A program made the translations under genes and the position numbers. DNA of 26,455 nt, from positions 1 through 26,455 of the forward strand of contig CAVFUK010000008.1 of the NCBI GenBank assembly GCA_963625535.1. Reading direction: 5' to 3'. This document shows, piece after piece, positions 1-6,946 of the stretch. The notes below the pieces were generated by a model, which was not told where the DNA came from, searched no databases, and saw only the letters and a program-made list of their open reading frames with translations. The first letter of the stretch is position 1. The number at the start of each line of letters is the position of its first letter. Origin of the DNA: Phocaeicola_A sp963625535. Its GTDB lineage: Bacteria > Bacteroidota > Bacteroidia > Bacteroidales > Bacteroidaceae.

Positions 1-197
1 ATATACTTTAGTAATGTAAAAGCATTAAACAAGCAATCAATGTCTCAACAAAGGTAAACGTAAAAAATGAGAAACTTACCTTTTATCATGATTATTTTTA
101 GTTTGATAATTTACGATACAAAATAGAAACTAAGATGGTGTTGTCTTTTTCTCTTAGAGGAATAAAAACTCTTTCATGTTTTTGGTCCGAACGCAAA

Positions 198-223
198 GAA
201 GGCTCCCTGTGAAGGGAGCCTTC
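198..223 (-). terminator. Hairpin terminator after the DsbD-domain fragment
   Basis: A perfect 11-bp stem (198-208 with 213-223) closes a 4-nt GTGA-type loop. It lies about 24 bp beyond the stop codon of the leftward gene ending at 247. On the minus strand it is followed by TTTG-rich sequence rather than a pure T run, so it fits an intrinsic terminator of moderate strength. The remaining sequence from 1 to 197 is AT-rich and I see no gene in it. Confidence 0.7.
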
Positions 224-246
224 CAGATAAATAAAAGAGAGAGAAT

Positions 247-492
247 TTACTCAACCTTTATGTCCATGCGTTTGTCTTGGGGTGTGAAGCAGATGCTGGC
301 GTCGCAGCATTGGTAGGACACCGTAGCGGTGATGGACGCAGGTTGTTCTGTATAGGTTATTTCTTTCGTGAAGGTGACGTTGCCTTCGTACATTGTCGTT
401 CCCTTGTCACCGTAAGGTTTGCCAGCGGGCATTTCAGTTTCAGATTTCAGTTTACATCCGTCGGGCAGGTCGAAGGTGACCTTCAAGGGCAT
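247..492 (-). CDS. DsbD N-terminal-like domain protein (81 aa, probably a severed C-terminal domain)
   Basis: The 81-residue product reads as a compact beta-sandwich like the periplasmic N-terminal domain of DsbD. It has the pattern PDG..., a YEG-V strand pair, and a Cys-containing YQCCDASICFTPQ segment near residues 60-72 that matches the paired-cysteine region of that family. It has no signal peptide, which is unexpected for an exported redox domain. Its ATG overlaps the end of the upstream frame (483-1073) by 10 bp, and its own frame stays open upstream of the ATG. Two readings are possible: a translationally coupled small gene, or (more likely) the last domain of one longer exported protein separated by a single-base frameshift near 490-500. 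The domain call rests on pattern recognition only. Confidence 0.6.
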   Translation of the reverse strand: MPLKVTFDLPDGCKLKSETEMPAGKPYGDKGTTMYEGNVTFTKEITYTEQPASITATVSYQCCDASICFTPQDKRMDIKVE

Positions 493-1073
493 GTCTTCAG
501 TTTGGCATTCAGTTCGTCCATTGTCTTCTGCATCTGTGCCTTCATGCGGTCTTGTGACGCGATGTAGTCGTCGTACCCTTTCTGACTTGCCATGAACTTT
601 TTGCTACGGATGTCCATACGTGTGAAGATGCGGTCGTTGTTCTTGCGGGCGATGGGAGCCTTGCCGTTGAACTGTGCCATGTAGACCACAGCGTTGGCGA
701 AGACCACCTTGGCCTCGTCGGTCATGTTGAGCGGTGAGGCAATGAATCCCCACGTGAGGAAGTTGCCATGACGACCTATAGCCACCGCTTCGGGCGACTT
801 GGCGCACACGCCGCTGGAGATGAATTCCGCGTCGGGTGAGTCGAGGTATCCTTCGTCGCGGCTCACGAGTCCGGCGGATAGGAGTTGGTCTGTCTCATAA
901 CCGATAGTCTGCACGCTCCACATCATCAGCGAGTCGGGAATCTTCTCGTCGAACATATACTGATAGCCGAACGCATGCACCGGTGTCGGTTTCTTCACCA
1001 TTGTCAACTCGGTCTTGAACGGTCCGTTGAAGATGGGGTGATTGGTCTGCACGTGATGTGCGTCTGCGTCCAA
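483..1073 (-). pseudogene. 5'-truncated extracytoplasmic protein, C-terminal part
   Basis: About 196 residues of a larger protein. The frame remains open upstream to 1097, and the family-like sequence (ITLDADAH, then NHPIFNGPF) runs to about 1080, after which the DNA belongs to a sigma factor gene on the other strand. The start listed here is a TTG with no convincing ribosome binding site, and there is no signal peptide. Recognisable stretches are SPDAEFISSGV, AIGRHGNFLTWGF and MTDEAKVVFANAVVYMAQFNGKAPIA, a pattern I associate loosely with large secreted ThuA-like proteins of Planctomycetes and Bacteroidota. I cannot name the family firmly. The C-terminus is a coiled, lysine-rich stretch that runs into the overlapping DsbD-like frame. 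The gene is missing its 5' half at the breakpoint near 1077. Confidence 0.6.
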
Positions 1074-1077
1074 CGTA

Positions 1078-1569
1078 ATGGTTCGCTTCGCTTGTGCCTA
1101 CCTGCCGCAGACCGATTGTCAGGACGTGGTGCAGGATGCCTTCATCAAACTCTATGCCGCCTGGGACTCCATACCTACCGAAGGTCAGGCCCGTTCCTTC
1201 CTATATATTACGGTACGTCACCTCTGTGTGAGTTGGCTCCGGCACCAGAGTCTGGAGGAGATGTTCATCCTGCGCGAGATGGAGCAGGATGACGACGCTG
1301 TGGAGACGGACGCTTTCTTCTCCGAGGTCACCTACCAAGAGACGCTTCGCCTGCTGCGTAAGGCCGTCGAGGAGCTGCCCCCACAGTCGCGCCGCATCAT
1401 AGAACTGGCGTTAAAAGGAAACGGAAATGCCGAGATCGCTGAGACCTTGGGCATTTCCGTCAATACTGTCAAAACACTGAAGAAAAGTGCTTACCGTTTT
1501 CTGCGGGACTCGCTAGGCGATGTCTCCGATGAGTTGTTCTTTCTTTTGTTGTTGGGGACGGTTGTCTGA
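1078..1569 (+). pseudogene. ECF sigma-70 factor, 5'-truncated
   Basis: The 163-residue frame starts inside sigma region 2: VRFACAYLPQTDCQDVVQDAFIKLYAAW is the region 2.1-2.2 helix pair found in Bacteroidota RpoE-like factors. Region 4 follows at about residues 100-145 (LPPQSRRIIELALKG, NAEIAETLGISVNTVKTLKKSAYRFLRD), with its helix-turn-helix intact. Full members carry roughly 25-30 more residues before VRFA, and here those are replaced by sequence of the opposite-strand gene. The ATG at 1078 is therefore probably an internal Met or junction codon rather than the true start. No FecR-type anti-sigma gene or SusC/SusD pair follows, although such partners usually sit downstream. ECF factor is certain; a functional product is doubtful. 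Confidence 0.8.
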
Positions 1570-1684
1570 CGGGCTTCTCTCGCCCCTGTGTCGACTCACG
1601 TTCCCACACTGCTGCTCCCGCGGGCTCCCGTTGGGGGATGACCACCCGCGTCGCAGGCTATACATTATATATATGTATGCTGAA

Positions 1685-1960
1685 TCAAGCCTCTGCGGCC
1701 TCTTCTTTCTTTTTCACCTCGTCCAGAATTGCCAATGCCTTATCCAGCACGATGGTGTTGTCCAACTGTACGATGCCACCGTCGGGACCCGGCTCGATGT
1801 GGAATCCTACACTCTTGCCTTGCTTGAAGTTCTGTCCGCCAAAGAAGTTGCAGACGGTCTCTACCTCCAAGTCCAGTTCATCGGCAATTCTACGCATGCT
1901 TCCGTCGGGTAACGAATCTTTTATTCTTCTCAGTTCGTTGAATGTAATCGTTTTGTCCAT
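1685..1960 (-). CDS. Small conserved HTH-like DNA-binding protein (91 aa)
   Basis: The 91-residue soluble protein has an N-terminal helix-turn-helix-like segment (FNELRRIKDSLPDGSMRRIADELDLEVETVCNFF, residues 8-40). A glycine/proline-rich central strand region (HIEPGPDGGIVQLDN) follows, and an acidic lysine-glutamate tail ends the protein. It resembles the short DNA-binding proteins that are widespread and uncharacterised in Bacteroidales. It is monocistronic, with its own TAnnTTTG promoter at 2046-2053 and a leader of about 80 nt containing a short CCCC/GGGG hairpin (about 2010-2022). A role as transcriptional regulator or nucleoid protein is inferred only from the HTH-like motif. Confidence 0.75.
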   Translation of the reverse strand: MDKTITFNELRRIKDSLPDGSMRRIADELDLEVETVCNFFGGQNFKQGKSVGFHIEPGPDGGIVQLDNTIVLDKALAILDEVKKKEEAAEA

Positions 1961-2045
1961 GATAGTATGATGTTATAGGTTAATACATACGGCTTTCAGC
2001 TGTCGGTTTCCCCTCGTGGGGGCGGACCTTGGCCTTAGCTCGTCA

Positions 2046-2075
2046 CAAAAGTAACTATTAGTTTAAGATTTCCAA
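2046..2075 (-). promoter_or_regulatory. Bacteroidota-type promoter for the 91-aa HTH-like gene
   Basis: Read on the minus strand, TACTTTTG (2046-2053) is an exact TAnnTTTG -7 box, and TTGG (2072-2075) sits about 22 bp upstream as a -33 element. Transcription would start near 2040, leaving an 80-nt leader. Confidence 0.6.
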
Positions 2076-2133
2076 TCTTTTTTGGCGATAATTTTTCGTC
2101 TTCGTGCAAATTCGCCTTTTCGCACAACCCAAA

Positions 2134-2170
2134 CAGCCTTGCCTTCCGCGGTGTGCAGAGAGCAAGGCTG
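2134..2170 (-). terminator. Hairpin downstream of the btuG-like gene
   Basis: CAGCCTTGC (2134-2142) and GCAAGGCTG (2162-2170) form a perfect 9-bp stem with a 19-nt loop, 36 bp past the stop of the leftward btuG-like gene. Minus-strand sequence after the stem starts with TTTGGGTT, so this is a plausible but weak intrinsic terminator. Confidence 0.55.
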
Positions 2171-2205
2171 CTGGCTTTTATCAATCTTTGTAAGCGGGCT
2201 TTCGG

Positions 2206-3318
2206 TTATTCCATGTCGAAGACCATCTTCACCGGATAGCTTCCGTTGGAGGAGAAGGAGCTCTTCTTGGTTCCCGTCGAGGTGTACGATGTGATCACTC
2301 CCTTTTCACCATAGTTGGCCGTCATCACATACACGTCGCCGCTGATGGGATCCACCTCGAGGCCGTTCACGTTGGGAGCGCCCCAGCTGGTGAATTCGCT
2401 CACGTCCACGAAGTCGGTCGTCTTGCCGGTGGTGAGGTCGTAGACGAATGACTTCGGCTGGTGGTCAGCGTCCAAATTACTGCAATAGTACTCACCATAG
2501 GTGGCGTAGAGTTTGTTCTTGTAGCTGCCGAAGGGTGCGTTGGCAATGAACGAGGCGTTACCCAGGTTGGTCACCTTGAAGGTGGCGGGGTCGATGCGCT
2601 GCAGTGTGGCATAGGCATATTCGCTCGGGTCCATACCTCTTTTACCTGCATAGTTGCCGTTGGACACCATGTACACGTTTCCGTCAGCGCCGGTCTTGCA
2701 CTGTGTGTAGGGGTTCAGCTCCACTTCGATGTCGCGTACGTTGGTCATAGTGGCGATGTCCACTACGGATACTGTGTTACCTGCTCCGTAGCCGGAGTTG
2801 TTGACGAACAGACGTCCGCTGGCAACTGTGATGGCCTCTGGATAAGCTCCTACTGCCACGCTGTCTTTTATCGATTGGCTCAGTGTGTCGAGTCGGTACA
2901 CCTTACCGCTGTAGCAGGTCACGAACACAGAACCATTGGCGGCTGCCATGTAACGCGACTCAGCGGGTGTGGGCAACTCATAGAGTTTCTTGCAGTTCTT
3001 GTTCATCACCACCACCTTCTTGCTGCCGCTCACGGTGCAGTAGAGTTTGTTGCCATATATAATAAGGTCTTGTCCGAGGTCGCCTAACGCATCGCCGTTG
3101 TTAGCGGCTGCATACATGTCCGCGCTTACGGTGCCGTTGGCGTCCATGTAGCAGATGTTGGCATCGCCTCCGCCCCAGTTACCTGTGTTCAGGATGTAGG
3201 CGCCTATGGTCTTGGTAGGTTCCTTCACTCCGTTGTCATCGTGATCATCGTCGCTACAAGCGCTGAACATAGCCAGTGCGGCAGCAAACAACCAATACTT
3301 GTTAAAAATCTCTTTCAT
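2206..3318 (-). CDS. btuG: BtuG-like surface vitamin B12-binding lipoprotein (DUF5074/YncE-type beta-propeller)
   Basis: The 370-residue lipoprotein has a signal peptide and lipobox (MFSAC, Cys21). The next residues are Ser-Asp-Asp-Asp, an acidic patch of the kind that directs Bacteroidota lipoproteins to the outer face of the outer membrane. The remainder is a run of beta-propeller blades with repeated YNT-, G-LYV-, VDI-T- and G-VYVM-type strands, as in DUF5074/YncE proteins. In Bacteroides, BtuG of this fold sits on the BtuB transporter and binds cobalamin with extreme affinity. The assignment here is supported by the cobalamin riboswitch 180 bp upstream on the same strand. Unusually, no btuB or other corrinoid gene lies in the same unit: the gene stands alone between the riboswitch and a terminator-like hairpin. 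The start at 3318 is the only one that gives a complete signal peptide. BtuG is a confident family inference; the ligand is inferred from the riboswitch. Confidence 0.8.
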   Translation of the reverse strand: MKEIFNKYWLFAAALAMFSACSDDDHDDNGVKEPTKTIGAYILNTGNWGGGDANICYMDANGTVSADMYAAANNGDALGDLGQDLIIYGNKLYCTVSGSKKVVVMNKNCKKLYELPTPAESRYMAAANGSVFVTCYSGKVYRLDTLSQSIKDSVAVGAYPEAITVASGRLFVNNSGYGAGNTVSVVDIATMTNVRDIEVELNPYTQCKTGADGNVYMVSNGNYAGKRGMDPSEYAYATLQRIDPATFKVTNLGNASFIANAPFGSYKNKLYATYGEYYCSNLDADHQPKSFVYDLTTGKTTDFVDVSEFTSWGAPNVNGLEVDPISGDVYVMTANYGEKGVITSYTSTGTKKSSFSSNGSYPVKMVFDME

Positions 3319-3498
3319 CTTCTTTTTACTGTTTTTTGCATGTTAATAATAGAGTCGTTCGCACGCTCAGTGGTGGTTGGCGCATAGGTGTAGCACCGTC
3401 GCTACCGGATTGAGCGGTTCACGTTCCGAATAATTTCTTCGTTTTTATTGTTGCGGGATGTCGTTCCTTTCCTCGAGGATTCGGCACCATGACTTCGT

Positions 3499-3680
3499 GT
3501 TTTGCAGGTCTTCTGGCTCGTTCCTGCTGATCTGCTACCTTCCCACCGACGCTCGGTCGATAGTGGTGTGTGGATGTTGCAGTCAGCTTTCGCGGAACAT
3601 ACAGCAGCGGGACTGCTCGGGATTCTCACCCGATTCCCTTTTCATCCCGACCCATCCGAATGATGTGCCGGAAACAAAAC
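3499..3680 (-). promoter_or_regulatory. Cobalamin (vitamin B12) riboswitch
   Basis: On the minus strand the hallmark cobalamin aptamer blocks appear in order. First comes GATGAAAAGGGAATCGGGTG, then GAGAATCCCGAGCAGTCCCG followed by CTGCTGT (B12-box and P3-P6 core, about 3600-3650). Then comes GTGGGAAGG, and last GCCAGAAGACCTGC near the 3' end (about 3503-3518). Terminal CAAAAC and GTTTTG strands (3675-3680 and 3499-3504) can pair as the closing helix P1. It lies directly downstream of a promoter (3685-3716) and upstream of the btuG-like gene, so binding of cobalamin should repress that gene. About 180 nt separate the aptamer from the start codon, which is long for a ribosome-binding-site sequestering platform. 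I did not identify the switching helix. Confidence 0.92.
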
Positions 3681-3684
3681 GTTG

Positions 3685-3716
3685 CAAAGGTGATGCAATT
3701 CACGCAGATAAACAAA
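3685..3716 (-). promoter_or_regulatory. Promoter of the riboswitch-btuG unit
   Basis: On the minus strand, CACCTTTG (3685-3692) matches the TAnnTTTG -7 box except for one base. A perfect TTTG (3713-3716) lies about 20 bp further upstream as the -33 box. The start point would fall just before the riboswitch closing helix. Confidence 0.65.
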
Positions 3717-3916
3717 CTTTCCCGTTGTTTTAACATTCGCGGGTCGTGCGGTGGTCGTCGCCGTTCTCTTCCTTGCCGAAAGTTGTCGCCAGTGACGCTC
3801 ACTGGAAATGACTCCGTTTTTCACGTCCTAAACGCATGCTTTTACACGTTTGTTGAATCCCTACTTAATGATTTGAGAACCAGTTTGTTACGCTGTAAAG
3901 AACCACATTCTGGCGG

Positions 3917-3980
3917 TGTACGGCAATTGCCAAACACGTGGATGGCAATTGCCGTACAACTGAATGGCAACTGCCGTACA
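3917..3980. repeat. Array A: three 22-bp-spaced GGCAATTGCC palindromes
   Basis: Core copies GGCAATTGCC (3922), GGCAATTGCC (3944) and GGCAACTGCC (3966) are exactly 22 bp apart. Each core is a palindrome or nearly so. Flanks show that copy 1 (TGTACGGCAATTGCCA, 3917-3932) is inverted relative to copies 2 and 3 (TGGCAAYTGCCGTACA, 3943-3958 and 3965-3980). Copies 1 and 2 can therefore form a perfect 16-bp stem with a 10-nt loop. Sequence between cores is not conserved. It lies about 135 bp past the dedA-like stop. Confidence 0.85.
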
Positions 3981-4036
3981 CCCGCGAGACGGCTGTCACG
4001 TAATCGTTATGTCGGGGTTCTCGCATCGTTAAGAAG

Positions 4037-4091
4037 GGAATCTCCAATCATTAGGACAGGAAACTCTAACTGTCAAGTCGGGAACTTCCAA
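4037..4091. repeat. Array B: three 22-bp-spaced GGAA-YTCYAA units
   Basis: GGAATCTCCAA (4037-4047), GGAAACTCTAA (4059-4069) and GGAACTTCCAA (4081-4091) recur at exactly 22 bp, separated by 11 unrelated bases each time. The third copy contains the near-palindrome GGAACTTCC. The array begins 24 bp downstream of the dedA-like stop codon, read on that gene's strand. Confidence 0.75.
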
Positions 4092-4114
4092 CGGCCGAGA
4101 AGCTAGGTGATAAG

Positions 4115-4579
4115 TTATGAGAATAGGGTGAAGACGCCGGCAGTCCCCAGGAGGAAGATGCCGTAGCGGACGATGTTGCCCAGAGTGATGGAGATGATGG
4201 TGATCCACACATTGGCGTGCATCAGACCGAGAATGATGTTGATGGCATTGCCGATGACGGGCAGGAACGAGAAGAATCCCATCCAGGCGCCGCGGCCTCC
4301 CATGAAGCGTTTCGCCTTCTCCATGTTCTCCGGCGACACCTTCATGTACTTCTCTATCCACTCCATGCGGCCCAAATGGCCTATGTAGTAGCAGGTCATG
4401 CTGCCCAACGTGTTGCCCAGCGACGATGAGACGATGAGCATCACGGGGTCGAGCCCTACCTTGTAGAGGGCTATCAGCACCGCCTCGCTGGCGAAAGGAA
4501 CCACGGAGCCGCCAAGGAAGGCTCCGATGAACATGCCTATGTGGCCGTATGAAATCAGAAATTGGATAAGTGCGTCCAT
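4115..4579 (-). CDS. DedA/YqaA-family (VTT-domain) inner membrane protein
   Basis: The 154-residue integral membrane protein has a short SNARE-associated/VTT domain. A hydrophobic N-terminal segment leads into FIGAFLGGSVVPFASEAVLIAL (residues about 17-38), the re-entrant helix region with the conserved proline and acidic Glu. Then come GNTLGSMTCYYIGHLGR and FFSFLPVIGNAINIILGL with the conserved Pro-containing loop. YqaA/DedA members are linked to membrane lipid (undecaprenyl phosphate or phospholipid) handling and envelope homeostasis; this is family knowledge, not shown here. Its ATG lies 25 bp inside the end of the upstream membrane-protein gene, so the two are probably translationally coupled. 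It is the last gene of the leftward run starting with cysE. Confidence 0.8.
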   Translation of the reverse strand: MDALIQFLISYGHIGMFIGAFLGGSVVPFASEAVLIALYKVGLDPVMLIVSSSLGNTLGSMTCYYIGHLGRMEWIEKYMKVSPENMEKAKRFMGGRGAWMGFFSFLPVIGNAINIILGLMHANVWITIISITLGNIVRYGIFLLGTAGVFTLFS

Positions 4580-5550
4580 ACCTTAAATCCGATGAGGGCT
4601 ATAAACAGCAATGAGCAAACGATGAAGAAGACGTTGGTCCAACGACCATGGGAGAGGGTGAAGAAGTGTCCGCCCAAGATGCTGCTGCCGATGAACAGTA
4701 GCGGGAACAGCGCCTGGTAGTCGCTAGGCTGCAGGATGATGAGCACCGAGGCCCACAGCTGTAGCAGGATGAGGAATCCCAAGTGATAGCGCGTGCGAAT
4801 CTTGTCGCTGAAGTTCTGCTGCATGCAGTTGATGCTGCTGACGATGGTTACCAACCAGATGAACACCAGTGAGAGCTCGTCCACCAGACTGAGCGCTGAA
4901 TAGTCGGGCAGCGTCGGCACTAACTTCTCCCATAGCCGGACGAAAATGTCCAGCTTGTCCGTACAGAAGGCGTAGGCGAACAGCACCCAGTAGGGGGCCA
5001 GCAGCCCCATGATGCTCGCCATGAAGGTGCGGGGCGTCATGGCCATGTAGTTTATCATCGCCCCGAAAAAGAGGGGAATGAAGAAGAGCATGGGTGGAAA
5101 GAACAAACTGCCGATGGAGAGAAACATGCAGCACTGGAAGGCGTAGTCCATCGCCTCCCGGTTCTGATAGGTGTGGAACAGGCTCTGTATGCTCAACAGC
5201 ATGAAGGGTACCAGCGCACTGGTGACGGCCAGCGTCTGGGGCGAGAGCAGTCCGGCGAACAGGAAGAAGAGGGTGAGGTGGAAGCCCGTGTGTGTGCGGA
5301 TGAGGGCGAACGTGTTGTTCAGTAGCACCATCTGTAAGGTGGCGATGCACAACAATGCGTAGCCGATGACGTCGCGGAGCAACGCTCCTTTGACCACCTC
5401 CGTCACCCGTTGCCAAATGTCGCTGCTGCTGACCTCGGAGATGGACGTGAAACTGCCCATCAGCCATAGCGCCGACACGACGATGATGACAACCGTGAGG
5501 GTAGCCTTCGCGGTTGTCACCTTCCCCTGTAAGTTATTGTTTCTGCTCAT
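4555..5550 (-). CDS. Polytopic inner-membrane protein of unknown function (331 aa)
   Basis: The 331-residue protein is dominated by hydrophobic helices; about nine to ten transmembrane segments are visible, for example at residues 18-36, 62-80, 91-108, 110-125, 139-165, 180-195, 228-243, 258-275, 281-298 and 304-325. Charged loops are short and there is no signal peptide or recognisable catalytic motif. It resembles a Bacteroidota-restricted family of uncharacterised membrane proteins (DUF6427-like) often found beside purD. I infer that only from overall character. It starts 67 bp after purD and overlaps the dedA-like gene by 25 bp, which suggests cotranscription with both. Confidence 0.7.
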   Translation of the reverse strand: MSRNNNLQGKVTTAKATLTVVIIVVSALWLMGSFTSISEVSSSDIWQRVTEVVKGALLRDVIGYALLCIATLQMVLLNNTFALIRTHTGFHLTLFFLFAGLLSPQTLAVTSALVPFMLLSIQSLFHTYQNREAMDYAFQCCMFLSIGSLFFPPMLFFIPLFFGAMINYMAMTPRTFMASIMGLLAPYWVLFAYAFCTDKLDIFVRLWEKLVPTLPDYSALSLVDELSLVFIWLVTIVSSINCMQQNFSDKIRTRYHLGFLILLQLWASVLIILQPSDYQALFPLLFIGSSILGGHFFTLSHGRWTNVFFIVCSLLFIALIGFKVWTHLSNF

Positions 5551-5617
5551 TCACTGTCTCTGCGGGTCGGGGACCGGTGTCGGTCGCCGTCGTCGCTCGT
5601 TAAATGTTTGTTGTCCG

Positions 5618-6889
5618 TTACAAGTCGAAACCGATGTCGCGACGGAAGTATTTCTTCTCGAACTCTATCAGGTTGGCTCCGGCGAACGATTTGGCCAGGG
5701 CCTCCTCCTTGTTGGCTCCGTAGGAGCTGACGGCTATCACGCGTCCGCCGTTGGTCACCACCTGTCCGTCCTTCAGCGCGGTGCCGGCGTGGAACACGAT
5801 GCTGTCGGTTATCTTGTCTGTTCCGCTGATGACGTAGCCCTTCTGGTAAGCCTCGGGGTAACCGCCGGAAACCAGCATCACGCACACGGCTGTGCGGGGG
5901 TCCACCTCCAGGGCCTTCTGGTCCAGTGTGCCCGTGGCAACGCCCTCGAACAGGTCCACCAGGTCGCTCTTGATGCGCAGCATCACGCTCTCTGTCTCCG
6001 GGTCGCCCATGCGCACGTTATACTCGATGACCATCGGCTCGCCCTTCACGTTGATGAGGCCGAAGAAGATGAAGCCCTTGTACTCGATGTGCTCCTGGGC
6101 CAGACCTTCCACGGTGGGGCGGATGATGCGGTCTTCCACCTTCTTCATCCACGTCGCGTCGGCGAACGGGACGGGTGAAACGGAACCCATGCCACCGGTG
6201 TTGAGGCCTTTGTCGCCCTCACCGATGCGCTTGTAGTCCTTTGCCTCGGGCAATATCTTGTAGTGCTGGCCGTCGGTCAGCACGAACACCGAGCACTCGA
6301 TGCCGCTGAGGAACTCCTCGATGACAACGGTTGCCGACGCGTTGCCGAACATGCCGCCCAGCATCTCTTTCAGCTCCTTCTTCGCCTCGTCGAGGGTGGG
6401 CACTATCAGCACGCCCTTACCGGCGCACAGTCCGTCGGCCTTCAGCACGTAGGGTGCCTGCAGGGTCTCCAGGAAAGCGATGCCTTCGTCGATGTTGGCT
6501 GCCGTGATGCTCTTGTAGCCGGCTGTGGGGATGTGGTGGCGCTGCATGAATCCCTTGGCGAACTCCTTGCTGCCTTCCATCACGGCACCTGCCTTGGAGG
6601 GGCCGATGACGGGGATGCGGCTCAGTGTGGCGTCGTTCTTGAAGTAGTCGTACACTCCTCTAACGAGCGGCTCCTCGGGGCCTACCACCACCATGTCGAC
6701 GTGGTTGTCGAGCACGAACTGCTTCAGTGCGTCGAACGATTCCTTCATCGGGATGTCCACGTTGGTACCCACCTGTGCCGTGCCGGCGTTGCCCGGTGCG
6801 ATGTAAAGTTTCTCCACTTTGGGGCTTTGGGCAATTTTCCATGCCAGGGCGTGCTCGCGTCCGCCCGATCCTAATAATATGATATTCAT
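5618..6889 (-). CDS. purD: Phosphoribosylamine--glycine ligase (GARS)
   Basis: This 423-residue cytosolic ATP-grasp enzyme joins glycine to 5-phosphoribosylamine, the second step of de novo purine synthesis. Diagnostic stretches in order are MNIILLGSGGREHALAWK at the N-terminus, the VVVGPEEPLVRGV nucleotide region, SKEFAKGFMQRHHIPTA, the ATP-grasp lysine loop YVLKADGLCAGKGV, LSGIECSVFVLTDG, and NTGGMGSVSP. Late in the protein comes VIEYNVRMGDPETE with its metal-binding residues. The ATG at 6889 is preferred because the conserved N-terminus begins exactly there; an upstream in-frame ATG at 6934 would add 15 residues not typical of PurD. Length is normal. It sits 57 bp after the peptidase gene, within the cysE-to-dedA run. 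Confidence 0.95.
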   Translation of the reverse strand: MNIILLGSGGREHALAWKIAQSPKVEKLYIAPGNAGTAQVGTNVDIPMKESFDALKQFVLDNHVDMVVVGPEEPLVRGVYDYFKNDATLSRIPVIGPSKAGAVMEGSKEFAKGFMQRHHIPTAGYKSITAANIDEGIAFLETLQAPYVLKADGLCAGKGVLIVPTLDEAKKELKEMLGGMFGNASATVVIEEFLSGIECSVFVLTDGQHYKILPEAKDYKRIGEGDKGLNTGGMGSVSPVPFADATWMKKVEDRIIRPTVEGLAQEHIEYKGFIFFGLINVKGEPMVIEYNVRMGDPETESVMLRIKSDLVDLFEGVATGTLDQKALEVDPRTAVCVMLVSGGYPEAYQKGYVISGTDKITDSIVFHAGTALKDGQVVTNGGRVIAVSSYGANKEEALAKSFAGANLIEFEKKYFRRDIGFDL

Positions 6890-6946
6890 TGTTATGCTAG
6901 TTTTATTGTAATCTTCATTGTTTGTTGTTCTCACTTGCGAACCGCC

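Larger units (their letters stand above)
3741..4114. other. Gene-free stretch between the btuG promoter and the dedA-like stop
   Basis: No plausible coding frame is present. The stretch holds a short hairpin (CCAGTGA 3789-3795 with TCACTGG 3799-3805, 3-nt loop) and two unrelated three-copy 22-bp arrays (3921-3980 and 4037-4091), annotated separately. It serves as the 3' flank of the leftward six-gene run and the upstream flank of the riboswitch unit. No T-tailed terminator is visible for the dedA-like gene. Confidence 0.7.

Noticed and set aside
1570..1684. Search for an anti-sigma (FecR) gene or small RNA after the sigma factor
   Set aside because: The 115-bp gap contains no start/frame of suitable character and no hairpin with a T tail.
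3402..3629. Possible 75-aa leader peptide across the cobalamin riboswitch
   Set aside because: It overlaps the conserved aptamer core, so its open frame is explained by RNA constraint. There is no hydrophobic or domain pattern.
3789..3805. Short hairpin CCAGTGA/TCACTGG as a terminator
   Set aside because: Stem of only 7 bp with no adjoining T run on the minus strand, and no gene ends next to it. Noted only within the intergenic entry.
3917..4091. CRISPR array (repeat-spacer pattern of arrays A and B)
   Set aside because: Cores are only 9-16 bp, spacers 6-12 bp, always three copies, and there are no cas genes. The geometry is far too small for CRISPR.
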